Shown here one piece after another: positions 22,801 through 32,800 of a stretch of DNA of 36,628 nucleotides (position 1 is the stretch's first letter; each line of letters opens with the position of its first letter). The notes below the pieces were generated by a model. That model searched no databases. It saw only the letters and a list, made by a program, of their open reading frames with translations, and was not told the DNA's origin. A program made the position numbers and the translations under genes. The stretch covers positions 1-36,628 of the forward strand of contig CADAZN010000034.1 of NCBI GenBank assembly GCA_902792435.1, written 5' to 3'. Origin of the DNA: an uncultured Bacteroidales bacterium (lineage in GTDB: Bacteria > Bacteroidota > Bacteroidia > Bacteroidales > Muribaculaceae).

Positions 22801-25800
22801 CGATAGCCTCGTCAAAGAGCATCGTCTCGTCGGCTTCATTGGCCATAATCATAGTGAAGGTGTTTTGATTACTCATTGCACCCTTCACATAGTTAAGAGC
22901 CAAGAATACCCATTTGTCCATGGGAACTGCAGCTTGCGATGTGATAACCTTGCCGTTGATGTTGGCCTCAACCTTGCCTTGGTCGTTAATCGAGAGGCTC
23001 AGGCTGTTGCCCTCGGTGCCGTGCTCAAGTATTGTGCCGCTACTCAGGCGCTTGAGCCACAGCGAGGAGGCGAAGCTAGTGTTGGCAATGGGCAGATAGG
23101 CATCGGTCTCAACAGGCGTGCCGTTGAACTGCAACGACACATCGTGACTCACTTGTGCATCGTTGAGCGAACCGGTGATGAAGAAGTTGGTCTCCTTGGT
23201 GAGATAACTCTCGCGAATATCCTCATTGAACTTGATGTGGATGTCGTCGGTGGGTGTGAGGATGCCCGCGTTGGGATAGGCCTGTCCGAGCAACTTGGGA
23301 CCACGGGTGTCGCGTGTCACAGTTTTCTCAGGAGTTGGTTTGGTATACTCTTTGCCGCCATAGACGCTCATACTTTCGGCAACAACCACATAGTTGCCGT
23401 CGATGTTGGGCAGCACGAGTGTGTAGTTGATGTTTGGTTCTTCGTCACTGAGCATAGATTGCACATCGCTCAGCTGTCCGTCGGGCAAGTACTCCACATT
23501 GGTAATCCACTCATGGGCAGTGATCCACTGGTTGTCGCCAGCAAATCGATACTTGAGGCGCACACCCTTGAATCCTGTGAAGAAGCGGTTAATGTCGCTT
23601 ATAGTGACTTTCACTTGCTCGCCACTTTGCACATCGTGCTGGTTGAGCACATTCTTGTCGAGCGTGAGTTTTATCTCAGGAGCAGCAGGGGTAAAGTGAA
23701 CATTTATTTCCTGTTCGTCATACACAGTGCGTCCCATAATCGATGATGCCGGGTCGAGCATGTATTCGCAGGTGCTGAGCAATTGAATTTTCACGTTTTC
23801 ATAGTCAAGTATCGACTGATCGGTCTGCTTCACCGAGAGAGTTTTAATCAGCGGCGTTCCATATTCGAGCCAAACCTCGTGGCCATCTACCATAGCATCT
23901 CCATCTATAGTCACTTGCAAACCATTGGGGTTGGAGGCAGGATCGACATAAACCAGTACCGATGAGAGCTGGTCGTGTGTCTCACTGTCATTGGTCATCT
24001 TGATTTCAACTGATGCCGACTGACCAGCAGGGATGTCAACGTAGTTGCGTACAGGAATCTGGATGTGAGGATTGTCGAGCTTCATCGTCGCGTAGTCGAG
24101 GATTGTGCCTGGGTTGTAGTACTTGGTGACCCTTTCTCCCTCATAGGGGCAACGGGTCTGGCCGCCTCGGGTGCGGAATATGGGGCTCCATGCTCGTGGC
24201 GAATTAAATATATCGACCGTGTGGGCATTACCACGCTGAGTATCATTTAGAGTGTAGGAGAACAATTCGGTGGTAGTTGTCTCGTTCACCTCCTGCTTGG
24301 TGTGGTGGTAGCCAATGTCAACATTGGTAATGAATATGCTACCCCACTTGCCGAGCAGATATCCATTCTTGCCCTTGTAGGCAAGAGTGGTTTTAAAGTT
24401 CTCGGTAGAATTCTCTACATCTTTGGTCACTGTGCTGGTGGAATTGGTGACGGTTACTCCACGCTCAAATGACTCATTGCCCACCTTCATCTTGGGGTCG
24501 TTGAAGGCTTTAATTTTGTCTTCTTCATTATCGGCAAGAGTTTTTTTCCACTGTTCAACAATCTCATTGCACCAGCGCACACTGTCACAGCCCTCATAGC
24601 CATTGGGGAACCGAGCGTAATAGCTAGGTCCTTCCATGCCTTCGGCCGCCTCGCTACCCCAAGCTTTGGCATCGTCGTTGGATGTGCCATATTTGGGGTC
24701 GTTTTCGGTAAGGAGGGTGTAATAGGTGGGCACAACTGGTTCTTCCTCAATCTCGTCAAGCGAGTTGATGTGCTTGAGCATTGAGTTGCGGGTGCGATTG
24801 ATATTCTTGAAAAGGGTGTTCTCGATGTAGCTTTGTGTGTACTGGAAATGGGTGTTGAATTTCTCGTCCATCGAAACGGTCTCCTCCATCCCAATGGCCC
24901 ATGAGCCATCGTCCTGCCGCATGGGCCCAATCTTGTCGGCGGCGCCAATGATGTAGTTGGTGGAATAGCCTATGAACACGTCTCCGTCGCGCCCCACGAG
25001 AATAGGCGAGGCACTAGTCGAGGTGGAATGATTGTGTGAAAGAGTGACCGAAGTGTGATGATCCCAAGTTTTCTCGATATTGTAAGAGATGCCAAAGGTA
25101 TTCTCGTGTATGAGCGTGTTGTAGAATATCTCTGCAAAGACAAGAGTGCCCGATACAGCGCCAAACTCGAGGGTAGTGTTGTAGTTCCAGGCGAATTCTG
25201 TGCCTTGATGTATACCATAGGTGTGATAGCTGTAATTGCAAGTGACGGTGTCGGTGCCCCATGTTGCGGTTGATGCATCGCCTGGCGGATCACGGAGCAC
25301 CATTTGCACGTGGCTTGGGCCTGCAGTGATGAAATTGTTGCCTGTTGGCACCACTCCCGTAATGATTGCCTCCAGCCCTTTGTTGCTCCACAATTTAGTT
25401 TGATTATTGATTACCATCGAGGCATTCATGGTGCGTGTGAATGGAGCATTAAGGCTGGGTATGCCCACAACCCACTTGTAGCGGGCTTCGCCGTTTTCAT
25501 CGAGTTTCACTTGCTCTCGCTCGAGCTTTACGAGCTGTCCTCGGACCACGTTGTGTCCATCAACTTCTTGGTCAATGGCCGCTATGCGTGCCGCCTCACC
25601 TATCTCGTTGTCGAAGGTTACCACCGAGTCGCAGAGCAAGTCTTCGTAGCGTCGTCCAGTGGCGCTAGCATCATAGTTGAGATAAGGCTCATAGGCCCTC
25701 ACCTTAAATTCATAGGTTCTTCCCTTCTCAAAGACGGGGTAACCGTAATAATAGGTTGCTGAATGGCTCTCATCATCGTAGGAGTAGGCAGGTAGTTTTA

Positions 25801-28800
25801 TGTCTTGATGCGCTTCGTGGACAAGAATGGTGTCAGTTCCGAAAGCACCTATTGGAGCTCCCATCTGTGTGATGTCCATTACAGGATTGCTGCGATAGGT
25901 GAGCATGAGTTTCTTGTTGCACCTAAACAGAGGCAGTGGTGTCCTGTCCTCGGTGTATAAAGTATCGGGTATCACACTGTCACGAGGATTGGTCATGTTA
26001 ATTGCTGGAACGTTCATAAACAACTCGTTGCTCTCAAGCGCTGAATTGTTGGGGAATTTCACGCTCTCCACCCTATAGCGGATGGGTGGCACAATGGCAC
26101 TGAACTCACCAGTTTCGCTATCAGTAGTTATATAAATATATTTTGCTTCGTCGATAGAACCACCGGCACGGTAGGCTGTGCTGCCTATTGCCGTTGAGGC
26201 GCTCTCGACCGTAACATTCTCGGCATTGGGAATCCACTCGCTCGTGGTACCCTCGATGTGCTGCACGGCATTGAGCATGCGCTGCGGGTGGTCGAGCGGC
26301 GAGAGTTTTATCACCGCTTTGCCAATGGTGTTTTTGCTCACGCCGTAGCCTAACGGCTTGGTGCCCTCGGTTTCGCCACCAGTCACGCGTCCAGCCATGA
26401 TGGCAGTGGTGTTGTCGTAGAAGTCGATGTGAGTGTCCTCGAGGAACTCATAGGTCGATTCGGCCATGGCAGGATATCGGCCTGCGTTCTCAAAGGTGTG
26501 GCCAACGCGTCGCGCCTCGATGTAGTGGCTACCAATGGGGACCGATATTTCATAGTGTCCATTGGCGTCGCTCACAATGAGCTTGTCGTTCTTGTTACAA
26601 GGAGCGCCGTCAACATAGAAGCTCACACTGTCGACAGGGATTGTGGTGCCCGAGTAGAGAATGGTACCCGAGACCTTGAAGCTCGACACGTCGGTAAAGT
26701 CAACATTGTTGATGTTTAACGATGTGCCACCAATGAATGCCGAGCGACTGGTGGGGCTGAAGCTGTGAACGCCCTTGGTTGGATAGACGCTGTAACGTGT
26801 GCCACTGCCAGTGAATGGAATGCCACGTATTTCATACTCGCCCTTATCGTTGGTGACACCATAGGACGAGAGTTGGTCGCTACTGGGAACTATCTCCGAT
26901 GGGCGCGATGTGTTGCCCAGGATGGCGTGATTGCCGTTGGGCACTCCGTTGGTCGACGAGTTATCGAAGGCATACTCCTCGAGTCCCTCGTCGAAGGTCC
27001 AGTAGAGCTTGAGTCCTTCCTCGCGGCCACTTAGGATGCGGTCGTAGTTGGTAGCAATCTCGGCGTCGGTAATGGCTCGGTTCCAGAAGCGTATTTCGTC
27101 GACATAGCCCTTATAGAACAACTCGGGGTAGCCATCCATATCCTTGTAATAACTACCTGAGGCAAAGACCACGTTGACCACGCTGCCCTCATCGGGTGGG
27201 AATGTAAATGGCTGAATAGGTATTACCTCAACCTGCTTGTGCTCAATGTCGCCATTGACAATGCACTCGATAGAGCCATTGCCATTGTTGCGGATGGTGA
27301 GGTGCGAGAACTGTCCTTCGGGCATTGATGGGATGTCACGGAACTCAGTGACAACTTCTGAGCCTTGCGTTGCACTGTTGATGGTCACGCCATAGCCACC
27401 GTCCTTGGTGCGCAATCTCACGCTATAGCCATCGGTGTGCTTGAAAGGATGTGCATCATGCCCCATGATTGAGAACAGATAAGAGCCGCTGATGTTTTGC
27501 TCTACTGGATTAATCCACATCTGCACTGTGAACGGCTTAGTGAGACTAAGCATATTCTGGGCGGTGAGGGTGTCGGTCTGCCACACCAGTCCACCGTCGT
27601 CATCAATGATTTGACGGCTGTAGTAGGGAGAGCGTGCCTGTTCATCGCTCTCACGCGAGAGGGTGACGCGCACGTTGTCGACGGCGGTTCCGGTGTCGAA
27701 CTGCACCCTGCCGCTCACCGTTCCCGTAGATTGGGCATAGCCCACATCGGTCATGGCGTTGTTTATGATAAACGACTCGTCGCCGCAGTCGGCAGCATAG
27801 GCCACCACTCGGTAGTCGTAGTATCGGCCAGGCTCGGCGGTGTTGTCGGTGTAGGTGTAGGATGAGCCTGTTCCTTCCTGCTCATGGATTGTGACCCACT
27901 CGCCACCTCCCACGAAGCGCCGCTGAACGTTGAACAGTGTGGCTATGGTGCCCACTTGCTTGGCTCTCCATTTCACCACCACGGCGTTGCCGCCTGTTCC
28001 CTTGGAGGCATCGACTCTAGTGACTGTGGTGCCTTCATGCACGTGAGCGCTCACAGTGTCGCTATAGAGGTGAACCTTGTTGTCGTTAAGGTCGAGTTGC
28101 AGAAAATAGCCGTAGACGGAACAATTTGACTCGGGTTTCTCGTCGCTGAACGATGCTTTGCCGGCATTGCGTGGCACGGTAACGTCGAGATAGTTGTGAG
28201 TTATGGTGCCATTAGGCTCAATGCGGTGCACCTTGAATGTGACGTCGTTCTCGCTCTTGGGCACGTTGCCAAAGGTCCAGTCCATCTTGATCTTGTCGGT
28301 CACGCTGGCATCCTGCACAAGATGCAGCGGAATGACAGGGACTGTGCTGGTGCGCAGCTGTGCAGGATGCACGGCGGTTAGAGGCTCGGGATTGGACGGT
28401 ATGTTGATATCGGGCCACGAGTTCTGATGGTGATAAATCTCATATCGGTAATATTTTCCCACCTGAAGCCCTCGGCTGGTATTGTCGGTGAACTCGTAGC
28501 CGCTAGTGGACCCCACGAGCTCGCGGTTGCCGAGGTAGTTGCCATGCTCATCGAGCTCGGTGCGATAAACTTTCCACTCGCCCGTGTTGTTGAGAATGCC
28601 GGTGTCCCACTGCAGGAGCATCTGTGCATCCACTTGGTTGAACGACGCGGTGAAAGATCTCACGCTGTTAGGGCAGAACTGGTTCTTAGTGACATTCTCG
28701 TTGAGGTTTTGCGACACATTCTGACCATTAAACCTAAATGTTGTTTTTGTGTTGCGTGTGACATCGACGGTGAAGTCCTTGTCGAGTGGAGCCACGAGCT

Positions 28801-29608
28801 CTACCTCACCGTTGCCTCGGTTCTCGACTTCGAGGGTGGTGCGTGAGAACATTTTGTCATCACTGTTGACCACCACCTCATAGGAGCCTTTGTAACTGAA
28901 GTTCTCAACGTTGTTGCCAATGTCCTGCGGCAGCCAGCTGTTGTCGGCACTCACTTTCACCTTGCCTGGCTCACTCCAGGTGACTGTTGCGTCGTGGGCT
29001 TGTGAGGGCTCGATGCTCACGCTCTTGAGGTAGCGGGCGTGAATGACAAAAGAGTAGTCGACAAACACGTTGTCTTGGTAGTAATAGGTATTATTCTCAA
29101 TCTGGATGGCGACAATATCTTTAAGGCCGCGCTCGTTAGGGGCGAAGCGAAAGGTGAACCACTCGCCTTCTCTCACGAGGTCGCCAATGACACCAAAAGA
29201 GAAGTCGGTCTGGGTCCAGCTCGCCGCACCGCTTTTCCACTCGAGAATCTTATACAAGCCACCGCCATGCACCATTACATAGATTTCATGGTCGGAGCCA
29301 TTGTAGTTGTAATCTTTGCTTTGGGGATGGTGATAGCGATATTTGACTTTGAAAGTGGGGTGCTCGGTTGTAGCTTTGCCGTCGTGCTCCATTTCAAAGC
29401 CACGGAACGCTTGCATCGAAGCATCCTCATCGTCACCAGTACACCAGCTGTAGCTCTTGCTGTCGCTCACACTAGCGACAAAGACGTTGCACCAGTATTG
29501 TCCTCCACCGGGATCGGAGAAATAGCCCGAAATAGCGTGTGCTGCCAGTGGCGGCAATAGCATGATTGCTATTAATGCTAGCTGTATTAGAAGTTTGTGA
29601 TTTCTCAT
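19826..29608 (-). CDS. Giant secreted multidomain protein (FN3, LamG, T9SS type A tail), copy 1
   Basis: The protein has 3260 residues, with a signal peptide (1-25, ending AAHA). FN3-like modules lie at about 320-640. A LamG/jellyroll domain is at about 690-870 (FTVQMWINP to YWTFDEG). Carboxypeptidase-regulatory-like beta sandwiches lie at about 955-1075. A long conserved middle part of unknown fold follows. Two more LamG-type domains are at about 2180-2330 (KWVFLALNYVKG, YWKMNEG) and 2380-2550 (NWHHLALNVHRG, YYPMEHS). After these come two GWNWI-containing modules (about 2894 and 2983) and two related AAFVD-x-x-C(C/R)GV modules (about 2790 and 3105). The end (VNIYSINGKLI then GVYFVEA and VKQIIKK) is a T9SS type A sorting domain, so the protein is exported to the surface. 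A role in adhesion or glycan binding is inference. It lies in tandem with a broken paralogue upstream. Confidence 0.9.
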   Translation of the reverse strand: MRNHKLLIQLALIAIMLLPPLAAHAISGYFSDPGGGQYWCNVFVASVSDSKSYSWCTGDDEDASMQAFRGFEMEHDGKATTEHPTFKVKYRYHHPQSKDYNYNGSDHEIYVMVHGGGLYKILEWKSGAASWTQTDFSFGVIGDLVREGEWFTFRFAPNERGLKDIVAIQIENNTYYYQDNVFVDYSFVIHARYLKSVSIEPSQAHDATVTWSEPGKVKVSADNSWLPQDIGNNVENFSYKGSYEVVVNSDDKMFSRTTLEVENRGNGEVELVAPLDKDFTVDVTRNTKTTFRFNGQNVSQNLNENVTKNQFCPNSVRSFTASFNQVDAQMLLQWDTGILNNTGEWKVYRTELDEHGNYLGNRELVGSTSGYEFTDNTSRGLQVGKYYRYEIYHHQNSWPDINIPSNPEPLTAVHPAQLRTSTVPVIPLHLVQDASVTDKIKMDWTFGNVPKSENDVTFKVHRIEPNGTITHNYLDVTVPRNAGKASFSDEKPESNCSVYGYFLQLDLNDNKVHLYSDTVSAHVHEGTTVTRVDASKGTGGNAVVVKWRAKQVGTIATLFNVQRRFVGGGEWVTIHEQEGTGSSYTYTDNTAEPGRYYDYRVVAYAADCGDESFIINNAMTDVGYAQSTGTVSGRVQFDTGTAVDNVRVTLSRESDEQARSPYYSRQIIDDDGGLVWQTDTLTAQNMLSLTKPFTVQMWINPVEQNISGSYLFSIMGHDAHPFKHTDGYSVRLRTKDGGYGVTINSATQGSEVVTEFRDIPSMPEGQFSHLTIRNNGNGSIECIVNGDIEHKQVEVIPIQPFTFPPDEGSVVNVVFASGSYYKDMDGYPELFYKGYVDEIRFWNRAITDAEIATNYDRILSGREEGLKLYWTFDEGLEEYAFDNSSTNGVPNGNHAILGNTSRPSEIVPSSDQLSSYGVTNDKGEYEIRGIPFTGSGTRYSVYPTKGVHSFSPTSRSAFIGGTSLNINNVDFTDVSSFKVSGTILYSGTTIPVDSVSFYVDGAPCNKNDKLIVSDANGHYEISVPIGSHYIEARRVGHTFENAGRYPAMAESTYEFLEDTHIDFYDNTTAIMAGRVTGGETEGTKPLGYGVSKNTIGKAVIKLSPLDHPQRMLNAVQHIEGTTSEWIPNAENVTVESASTAIGSTAYRAGGSIDEAKYIYITTDSETGEFSAIVPPIRYRVESVKFPNNSALESNELFMNVPAINMTNPRDSVIPDTLYTEDRTPLPLFRCNKKLMLTYRSNPVMDITQMGAPIGAFGTDTILVHEAHQDIKLPAYSYDDESHSATYYYGYPVFEKGRTYEFKVRAYEPYLNYDASATGRRYEDLLCDSVVTFDNEIGEAARIAAIDQEVDGHNVVRGQLVKLEREQVKLDENGEARYKWVVGIPSLNAPFTRTMNASMVINNQTKLWSNKGLEAIITGVVPTGNNFITAGPSHVQMVLRDPPGDASTATWGTDTVTCNYSYHTYGIHQGTEFAWNYNTTLEFGAVSGTLVFAEIFYNTLIHENTFGISYNIEKTWDHHTSVTLSHNHSTSTSASPILVGRDGDVFIGYSTNYIIGAADKIGPMRQDDGSWAIGMEETVSMDEKFNTHFQYTQSYIENTLFKNINRTRNSMLKHINSLDEIEEEPVVPTYYTLLTENDPKYGTSNDDAKAWGSEAAEGMEGPSYYARFPNGYEGCDSVRWCNEIVEQWKKTLADNEEDKIKAFNDPKMKVGNESFERGVTVTNSTSTVTKDVENSTENFKTTLAYKGKNGYLLGKWGSIFITNVDIGYHHTKQEVNETTTTELFSYTLNDTQRGNAHTVDIFNSPRAWSPIFRTRGGQTRCPYEGERVTKYYNPGTILDYATMKLDNPHIQIPVRNYVDIPAGQSASVEIKMTNDSETHDQLSSVLVYVDPASNPNGLQVTIDGDAMVDGHEVWLEYGTPLIKTLSVKQTDQSILDYENVKIQLLSTCEYMLDPASSIMGRTVYDEQEINVHFTPAAPEIKLTLDKNVLNQHDVQSGEQVKVTISDINRFFTGFKGVRLKYRFAGDNQWITAHEWITNVEYLPDGQLSDVQSMLSDEEPNINYTLVLPNIDGNYVVVAESMSVYGGKEYTKPTPEKTVTRDTRGPKLLGQAYPNAGILTPTDDIHIKFNEDIRESYLTKETNFFITGSLNDAQVSHDVSLQFNGTPVETDAYLPIANTSFASSLWLKRLSSGTILEHGTEGNSLSLSINDQGKVEANINGKVITSQAAVPMDKWVFLALNYVKGAMSNQNTFTMIMANEADETMLFDEAIVPDYNGIGQLTLGRNFTGMMHELVLWNKNNPVRTQLGQKDEAKAPYLPGLVGYWKMNEGHGTVVTDYARARNIHLPAETWNVENTNLAAHLDGESVIKIPIGSVSPRPSDSYVVETWFRGEKDKNARATLLSVTDRVSIGFDYDNSMLLHVYNDTLSSLISNGLPIVLTNVNYNDGNWHHLALNVHRGVSAVVYVDGSAVKTIAEQQLPAPAGDYLYVGGILKRNPDNDQFIEESYHFTGDIDEIRVWNVACDGTSVIANRYNQVDTAQVTGLIAYYPMEHSALDANGNIVTEFSLENSAPNASQMGITHALGDGVTQAITAPALRTSPLKQNLDFDYTASNNEIYINLLTLPSRMQGNLLTFVVKNVRDMYDNLSEPITWSAVVDYNTLEWNQESIVVDKDRLSEFTAQATLHNKGRENGKFSITGLPTWIQPSETSGVLAIDETIPVQFTIGADAPVGTHLVYAYAVNDGDICAPLLFNVTVRGNEPNWTVNPDEYESSMNMIGQIYLDDKICTNTNTKIAAFVDNTCCGVASPKLVTSRDAYFVSMTIYGLEDITATKPITFRIYDAEKGVVLGNVKTKLNGETLSPTYLPNGLVGDYDNPVVWQPSDLIEQQCNLASGWNWISLYVQPEPGKADLESLFGHAKVFNTIKGKEGFAMNSGTKWTSTGLDTLAIGNLYKLKVKNDINHSISGTMIDTRTTTQAIYPGWNWIGPLSIYNLSLNEAFADLQPTRGDIVKSKTQVAFYDGYKWEGDLTAIIPGMGYYYKSCNSEPLVFVYPTIDATTYQAPAVMMNAPRNLPFTPVDHHEFSDNMNIVARIVKDDVEVNDLCLAAFVDGECRGVTTATEDGYYLLTVAGNADEAGKTVRFATIYNGEERWFSEQLQWLSDWIYGDLDEPQILDLNNTSAIENVIASSSIVITPAVVTDVINVRAGDILKEVNIYSINGKLIDKFTPDNNDATFSVSHLIDGVYFVEARTATGARAVKQIIKK

Positions 29609-29650
29609 GATTTATATCTTTTTAGCAATTACCTTTTTGAATAAGTCCAA

Positions 29651-29658
29651 CAAAGTTA
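29651..29658 (-). promoter_or_regulatory. -7 box of the giant-protein operon
   Basis: The minus strand reads TAACTTTG, a perfect TAnnTTTG match about 43 nt before the ATG at 29608. No good -33 box was seen. It lies between the terminator of the upstream paralogue and the gene, so copy 1 can be transcribed independently. Confidence 0.55.
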
Positions 29659-29792
29659 CAACTATTATTATTAATATTCACATTTTCACTACAAAAATGC
29701 ATTCAAATGGTTATCATTTGTTCTTATTTTTACCATTTGAGGTTATAAATAGACAATTAATCAATGCACAACGCATAATGCAGAATGCAAAA

Positions 29793-29821
29793 AAGCCTGA
29801 TGCCGCGATGGCATCAGGCTT
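29793..29821 (-). terminator. Rho-independent terminator of the upstream paralogue
   Basis: Perfect 12-bp arms AAGCCTGATGCC (29793-29804) and GGCATCAGGCTT (29810-29821) surround a 5-nt loop and are followed on the minus strand by a run of Ts. It sits 68 bp past the stop at 29889. Confidence 0.85.
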
Positions 29822-29888
29822 AGAAGATAGATATCAAGCGTGGGCAGTTTGCGGACGAGACAGGTCTCGTCCCTACATCGATTTAGAG

Positions 29889-32800
29889 TTATCTCTTGAT
29901 AATCTGCTTGATGGCACGTGCTCCGCTATAAGTGCGAGCCTCAACGAAGTAAACTCCGTCGATCAGGTGGCTAACGTTGAGCATAGCGTGATTGTCATCG
30001 GGAGTGAAATGGTCGATGAGCTTGCCGTTAATCGAGAAGATGTTCACTTCCTTGAGGATGTCGCCAGCGCGCACGTTGATGACATCGCCAGTGAACGTGA
30101 TGGTGATGGATGACGCAGCTGTCACATTCTCGATTGCCGAGGTGTTGTTCAGGTCAAGAATCTGTGGCTCGTCGAGGTCGCCATAGATCCAATCGCTGAG
30201 CCATTGCAGCTGCTCGCTGAACCACCGCAGCTCTCCGTTGAGGAAGGTGGCGAAGCGTACCGTCTTGCCAGCCTCGTCGGCATTGCCTGCCACGGTGAGC
30301 AGGTAGTAACCATCTTCGGTGGCTGTTGTTACTCCACGGCACTCACCATCGACGAATGCGGCAAGGCACAGGTCATTGACCTCAACGCCGTCCTTCACAA
30401 CTCGTGCCACGATGTTCATGTTGTCACTGAACTCGTGATGGTCAACTGGAGTGAATGGCAGGTTGCGTGGTGCTCGCATCACCGGTGGTGCCTGATAGCT
30501 GGTGGCATCGATGGTTGGATAGCGGAAGGTTACAGGCTCGCTGTTGTTGGACTTGTAATAATAGCCCATGCCAGGAATAATGGCTGTGAGGTCTCCCTCC
30601 CACTTGTAACCGTCGTAGAAGGCCACTTGAGTCTTGCTCTTGACGATGTCGCCACGAGTTGGCATCAAGTCGGCGAAGGCCTCGGCAAGGCTGAGGTTGT
30701 AGATTGACAGCGGTCCAATCCAGTTCCATCCTGGGTAGATGGTCTGGGTGGTGTTGCGCGTGTCGATCATCGTGCCACTGATGGTGTGGTTGATATCGTT
30801 CTTGACCTTGAGCTTGTAGAGGTTGCCTATGGCCAGCGTGTCGAGGCCAGTAGAGGTCCACTTGGTGCCACTGTTCATGGCAAATCCTTCTTTACCCTTG
30901 ATGGTGTTGAACGTCTTAGAGTGACCGAAGATGCTCTCGAGGTCGGCTTTGCCAGGCTCGGGCTGAACGTAGAGCGAAATCCAGTTCCAGCCGCTGAAGA
31001 GGTTGCACTGCTGCTCAACGATGTCGCTTGGCTGCCAAACGACAGGGATGTCGTAGTCACCATAGAGTCCGTTGGGCTGGTAGACGGGACTGAGTGTCTC
31101 GCCATTGAGCATGGTCTTCACATTGCCGAGCACCACACCCTTCTCGGCATCGTAGATGCGGAATGTGATGGGCTTAAGGCTTGCAACGTCCTCAATTCCG
31201 TAGATGGTCATGTTCACGAAGTAAGCGTCACGACTGGTAACCAGCTTGGGCGATGCCACACCGCAGCAAGTGTTATCGACAAAGGCGGCAATCTTAGTGT
31301 TGGTGTTAGTGCAAATCTTGTCGTCGAGATAGATTTGACCAATCATGTTCATCGAACTCTCGGCTCCATAGGGATCGAAAGTCCAGTTTGGCTCGTTGCC
31401 TGTGACGGTGACATTGATTAGCAGTGGCGCGCAGATGCCGTCGTCGTTGGTGGCGTAGGCATAGACCATGTGAGTTCCAACAGGCGCGTCGGCTCCCACA
31501 GTGAACTCAATAGTCGCCCACTCGCCAGTGCTAAGCACGCCCGAGGTTACCGAAGGAGTGATCCATGTGGGAAGCCCCGAAATGTCGAAACGCCCGCTCT
31601 CGCTGCCCTTGTTGTGCAAGTCGGCAAACATAGACGCCTCGCTCAAGCGATCCTTCTCAACCATGAGCGCCTCTTGATCCCACTCGAGAGTGCTGTAGTC
31701 GACCACCGCACTCCAAGTGATTGCCTCGGAGAGGTTGTCCTGCATGTCGCGCACATTCTTGACGAGTCAAGGTTCTGCTTGAGCGGCGACTTGCGCAGAG
31801 CGGGAGCGGTGGACGATTGCACCACTCCAGGACCTATTGCCTCGCCCATACCAAGCTGCTCCATACCTGGAGCATTGTTGATGAGGCTGAACTCGGTGAT
31901 GATGTTGCCGTTGGCATCAAGCACACTGTGCTCCATGGGATAGTAAGCGATAAGTCCAGTAACCTGGGCGGTATCGACCTGATTGTAGCGGTTGGCTATT
32001 ACCGAGGTGCCATCGCATGCCACGTTCCACACACGCAGCTCGTCGATGTCGCCAGTGAACTTGTAGCTCTCCTGAATCATGCTTGACTGCGGGTCAAACT
32101 TGAGGATTCCGCCCACATAGAGGTAGTCGCCTGCGGCAGCTTGTAATTGCTGCTCGGCAAGAGTTTTGACCGGCTTACCGTCGAGATAAACCACGGCACT
32201 CACGCCACGATGCACATTGAGGGCGATGTGGTGCCAGTTGCCGTCGTTGTAGTCGGTGTTGGTGAGCACAATGGGCAGGCCATTGCTGTCGAGCGATGAC
32301 AGGCTATCGTTGTAGAGGTGGAGAATCATGGAGTTGTCGTAGTCGAAGCCTATCGACACACGGTCGGTAACCGAGAGCAGCGTGGCTCGTGCGTTCTTGT
32401 CTTTCTCGCCACGGAACCAGGTCTCGACAACATAGCTGTCGGTAGAGCGTGGCGACACACCTCCAATAGGCACCTTGATGATGTGCTCGCCATCGAGGTG
32501 AGCGGCAAGGTTGGTGTTCTCCACGTTCCACGACTCGGCGGTGAGATGCATGTTGCGCCCACGTGCATAGTCGGTAACAATGGTGCCGTGACCCTCGTTC
32601 ATCTTCCAGTAGCCCACGAGACCTGGCAGATAAGGTGCTACGACCTCATCTTTCTGTGCCAAGAGCGTGCGCACTGGGCAGTTCTTGTTCCAGAGCACAA
32701 GCTCGTGCATCATGCCCGTGAAATCGCGTCCAAGAATGAGGCGGCCGTTGCTATTGTAGTCGGACACAATTGCTTCGTCGAAGAGCATGGTCTCGTTGCC

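Noticed and set aside
22532-23746. Second long antisense open frame (404 codons) opposite the giant gene
   Set aside because: Same reason; a similar antisense frame appears opposite the paralogue only because the minus-strand proteins are similar.
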